A stretch of DNA of 64,000 nucleotides. It comes from Cytobacillus gottheilii (lineage in GTDB: Bacteria > Bacillota > Bacilli > Bacillales > Cytobacillaceae). The translations under genes and the position numbers were made by a program. The stretch is taken from assembly GCF_900166665.1 (NCBI RefSeq), contig NZ_LT800494.1, forward strand, positions 4,442,383 through 4,506,382, given 5' to 3'. Of the stretch, positions 61,396-64,000 are shown piece after piece. The first letter of the stretch is position 1. Every line of letters starts with the position of its first letter. A model generated the notes under the pieces. That model saw nothing but the letters and a program-made list of their open reading frames with translations. It made no database searches and was not told the DNA's origin.

Positions 61396-61475
61396 ATAGG
61401 CAGTAAAAATCCTTCTTTCAAGTTTAAATGGCTTCCTAAGCCTTAAAGCGAACAAAACAAGGAGATGTGTTAGCG

Positions 61476-62015
61476 ATGAGAAAATCGAGAGAAGACAGCA
61501 TTAACTCCCAGAAATATATTATGGAAGCATTAAATGCACTATTGCATGAACAGCGGCTGCAAGATATTACAGTGACAGATATATGTAAAAAAGCTGGTGT
61601 TGCGAGGGTTACATTCTACAAATACTACAGTACAATTTACGATGTTATGCGTGCAACTGTTGACGAGAAAGTGGAACAATTTTCTGGAAAAATTGCTAAT
61701 TTAGATCCTCATTCAGATTTACAGAGAATTATAGAATATGTAATTGAGGTTCTTGACTACTCAGAAGGAATTCTAAAAAATATCATTAATTCAAATATGT
61801 CAGGAATTCTTCTTGATTATATTAATTATGGAATCGAAATGATAACAGAAGAGGATGTAAAGAACAATAAGATAAGCAGAACTCAAGTTCTGTTTTTATC
61901 TGGAGGAATTTTTAATATTATTCATGACTGGATTAAAAGAGGTTCCAAAGAATCGCCGCAGCTTCTTGCACAGGAACTGATCAAATTGATTCCACCAAGT
62001 ACATTGCAGGAATAG
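61476..62015 (+). CDS. TetR family regulator, TetR_C_33/DhaS-like
   Basis: A 179-residue regulator: NSQKYIMEALNALLHEQRLQDITVTDICKKAGVARVTFYKYYSTIYDVM is the HTH (recognition helix GVARVTFYKYY), followed by a shorter ligand domain (EVLDYSEGILKNIINSNMSGILLDY). Divergent from the MMPL exporter and most likely its repressor. ATG 61476 is chosen; GTG 61467 lies only 2 bp after AAGGAG. Confidence 0.88.
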   Translation: MRKSREDSINSQKYIMEALNALLHEQRLQDITVTDICKKAGVARVTFYKYYSTIYDVMRATVDEKVEQFSGKIANLDPHSDLQRIIEYVIEVLDYSEGILKNIINSNMSGILLDYINYGIEMITEEDVKNNKISRTQVLFLSGGIFNIIHDWIKRGSKESPQLLAQELIKLIPPSTLQE

Positions 62016-62430
62016 CCATCTGCCGTTTATTAGTATAGAATAACCTGCCTTTTGGCATCCCTTGAATGCTGACGCAATATTAGCCTGTTCCTCATCTGTC
62101 AATGAAGGCAGTTGGGGTTTTTAATAATTAAAAAAGATTAAGGTATTCTCAGTTTCTCACTTAGATCCTCTTTCATATGCTCAATAGTCTCTCCTCAATC
62201 AGTTCTCCTTTCCTGTAAAGCTTGCATAGTTGAAGCTATTCTTCCGGAGAATCATTACTTAATACTCCTACTATCTACAAAGGATGTCGCTATGACATTA
62301 CTTCTGTTAGTTTATCTAATAAACAAACTAATATTTTTAATCTTCCGTAAATATGATAAAATATTTTTAAAAACCTGTTTTATAGACTTAATTGAGGAAA
62401 ATCCCCCTTATTAAGAGAGGCTAACCGCTT
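62016..62430. other. Gene-free interval
   Basis: No gene, RNA or clear operator is seen in these 415 bp. An imperfect palindrome around GTTAGTTTATCTAATAAAC lies near 62307-62325, in the promoter side of the sensor kinase gene, but I cannot assign it. Confidence 0.5.
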
Positions 62431-64000
62431 ATGTTGAATCAGCTAAAGAAATGGAATACATTGCGTAATCAAATTTTGTTTATCTTTTTAACAGTCATGG
62501 TGATTGTACTATTGATTGTCAGTCTTCTTACACTGCGACAAGTCTCTACGTTATTGAAAAACAATGCAGAAAAGCAATTTCAGCAAGTAGCTATTGAAGC
62601 AAACGGAAGAATGGAAACGCTTTATAGTCAAATTAATATGTCTTCAAAGCTTATGATTACCGACAGAGAGGTTCAGAGAGTATTGACAGATGTATATGAC
62701 GGAAATGAATTAGTCTTTCGGGATCGTCAAAGATTAATGGGACACGTGAATAGAATTATGGGGAATACAGAGGGAGTCGTTTCCGTTCAGCTTTTTTCTA
62801 ATAATCAGAAGCGTGTACTTCCTCTCGATGAAGACTCATTAATCAATCAAACGGATAGAAAGTGGATTAACGCGGCAGACCGAGCTAAAGGAAACATAGT
62901 GTGGATCGGTGATGATCCTAATGATAAAAACAACTTCTTAGCCATTCGCAGGGTAAACCTCATGGAAAGGGAGTATAGAAATGGAGGTTATCTGTTAATT
63001 TCCATTAACCGCGAACATTTCTATTTTGCAAATGAGGTTTATGAGAACGATCAATTCTCTCTTCTTCTAGATCAAAACCAAAATCCAATTATTCAAAATT
63101 ACACCGGGGACACTACAAGTATCATTAAAAGCAGTGAAAATATCATTCAATTGGACAAGCAGGATTACTTAGTCACAAAGCAGACATCTGATTTAACTGG
63201 CTGGACGGTATTGATCTTAACTCCAGTCAGTGAACTAACAAAGGGTATATCAGGAATTCGGGCAGGGATTATCATTTCTGGTGTAGTTGGAGGATTCATC
63301 TTTACTGTTTTTTCTATATTCCTCTCTACCATCATTACAAGACCAATTTTACGACTGACAAAAACGATGCAGCGCGCAGGTGAAGGTTCACTAACATTAA
63401 ATCCGCGTGTGCATTCTGTAAATGAAATTAATGAATTAAATTATACGTACAATCAGCTCGTAAAAGGTACCAATCACTTGATTCAAATGGTTTATCAAAA
63501 AGAAATTTTACGGAATCAGAGTGAATTGAAGGCTCTTCAGGCTCAAATTAATCCCCACTTTCTCTTCAACACCTTGGATGCACTTCATTGGTCACTAGAA
63601 GAAAAAGGAGAAGATGAATTATCAGAACTTGTTGTGTCCATGTCAAGTTTATACCGCTATACCATTACCAAGGAAACCGATGATGATTGGGTATTTCTAA
63701 AAAGTGAAATTCAGCATATCGGAAACTACATGGATATTATGATGATGCGCTTCGGTGACAGGTTAAAGTGGAAAGCCTCCGTTCCAAAAGAATATGAACT
63801 TATTAAAATTCCTAAACTGATTATTCAGCCATTGGTTGAAAATGCAATTTTGCATGGAGCGGGAAGGAAAACAGGGGATTGTCATATCTCTGTCATTGTT
63901 GAGCCTGCTGAACAGAACGAGAAGGAGCTCCGGATCATTGTTAAAGACAACGGTTCTGGCATGGAAGAGGACCGGATTCGCTGGGTTGTTCAATCTATGA
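62431..64000 (+). CDS. YesM-type sensor histidine kinase (cut by window end)
   Basis: An incomplete frame of 523 codons, open to the window edge. Short N-terminal membrane anchor (QILFIFLTVMVIVLLIVSLL, about 14-33), an extracellular sensor domain of dCache type (about 40-265), a second membrane helix (IIISGVVGGFIFTVFSIFLSTII, about 280-302), HAMP (ITRPILRLTKTMQRAGEGSL), then His_kinase with acceptor His in ALQAQINPHFLFNTLDALHW (about 372), and the start of an HATPase domain (PLVENAILHG, DNGSGM). The class usually pairs with an AraC-type regulator and a sugar ABC importer, expected just outside the window. RBS AGAGG about 12 bp upstream. Confidence 0.93.
   Translation, partial: MLNQLKKWNTLRNQILFIFLTVMVIVLLIVSLLTLRQVSTLLKNNAEKQFQQVAIEANGRMETLYSQINMSSKLMITDREVQRVLTDVYDGNELVFRDRQRLMGHVNRIMGNTEGVVSVQLFSNNQKRVLPLDEDSLINQTDRKWINAADRAKGNIVWIGDDPNDKNNFLAIRRVNLMEREYRNGGYLLISINREHFYFANEVYENDQFSLLLDQNQNPIIQNYTGDTTSIIKSSENIIQLDKQDYLVTKQTSDLTGWTVLILTPVSELTKGISGIRAGIIISGVVGGFIFTVFSIFLSTIITRPILRLTKTMQRAGEGSLTLNPRVHSVNEINELNYTYNQLVKGTNHLIQMVYQKEILRNQSELKALQAQINPHFLFNTLDALHWSLEEKGEDELSELVVSMSSLYRYTITKETDDDWVFLKSEIQHIGNYMDIMMMRFGDRLKWKASVPKEYELIKIPKLIIQPLVENAILHGAGRKTGDCHISVIVEPAEQNEKELRIIVKDNGSGMEEDRIRWVVQSM

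Noticed and set aside
61896-62102. 68-codon minus-strand frame starting MTDEEQANIASAFKG
   Set aside because: The start looks protein-like, but there is no RBS and most of the frame overlaps the TetR gene end in antisense. A gene remnant cannot be excluded.
1-64000. tRNA, rRNA, phage integrase, transposase, restriction or toxin-antitoxin genes
   Set aside because: None recognised by eye on either strand; a tRNA or small-RNA search would be needed to exclude weak candidates.

Overview
The window is chromosomal DNA of an AT-rich, endospore-forming member of the Bacillaceae. The support is a GerA-type germinant receptor operon, an Sda-like sporulation checkpoint protein, DUF1540, YozQ, YsnE and PksA/YmcC family genes, lutPRABC, a tenI-thiOSGF operon behind a THI-box, Bacillus-type promoters and strong AGGAGG ribosome binding sites. 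No rRNA, tRNA, phage, CRISPR array or transposase was seen. Genus and species cannot be fixed from this sequence alone.

Layout. 1-4.8 kb: TetR regulator divergent from a SwrC-type RND exporter, then two small proteins. 4.8-10.4 kb: DUF1835 protein, YsnE acetyltransferase, gerA-type operon. 10.4-16.4 kb: MarR/MFS pair with twin operators, ECF sigma/anti-sigma pair, a second MFS exporter behind a perfect 36-bp palindrome, azoreductase. 16.6-20.9 kb: a 990-residue hybrid kinase with two kinase cores, a cupin gene behind a Fur-box-like site, two small proteins. 21-24.9 kb: thiazole branch of thiamine synthesis under a TPP riboswitch. 25-27.5 kb: an unusual cluster of a CarH-like B12 domain without a DNA-binding domain, a kinase whose phospho-acceptor His is Asp, a small helical protein and an Sda-like inhibitor. 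27.6-33.9 kb: a six-gene Nik/Cnt-type ABC importer plus MATE exporter operon whose promoter carries two Zur-box-like sites. Divergent from it are a PepSY membrane protein and a His-tailed FixH/YtkA-like lipoprotein. 36-43.3 kb: GntR/ABC-2 exporter operon, Rrf2-linked flavoprotein, and a run of small enzymes. 43.5-51.6 kb: LmrA/LmrB-like pair, acetyltransferases, an ABC-F ATPase with a leader-peptide attenuator, and PksA/YmcC. 52-58.4 kb: lactate utilisation (lutP, lutR, lutABC). 58.9-64 kb: YdfJ-type MMPL exporter with a divergent TetR, and a YesM-type sensor kinase cut by the window end.

The most unusual items are: (1) the B12-photoreceptor-like/pseudokinase/Sda-like cluster, which reads as a possible light- or cobalamin-responsive input to sporulation (inference); (2) the Zur-controlled metallophore-type importer with a MATE exporter where S. 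aureus has CntE; (3) the ABC-F leader with a 43-residue peptide and two terminators; (4) two intergenic elements, 13.5 kb apart, that share the same 51-61-51 bp spacing of hairpin units, and a third locus with six TCGCCGT-type units every 20-21 bp; (5) two full copies and one cut copy of a roughly 310-bp terminal-inverted-repeat element.

Much of the window is efflux and its regulation: five TetR/MarR regulators and about seven exporters, several with clear palindromic operators set in or next to recognisable sigma-A promoters.
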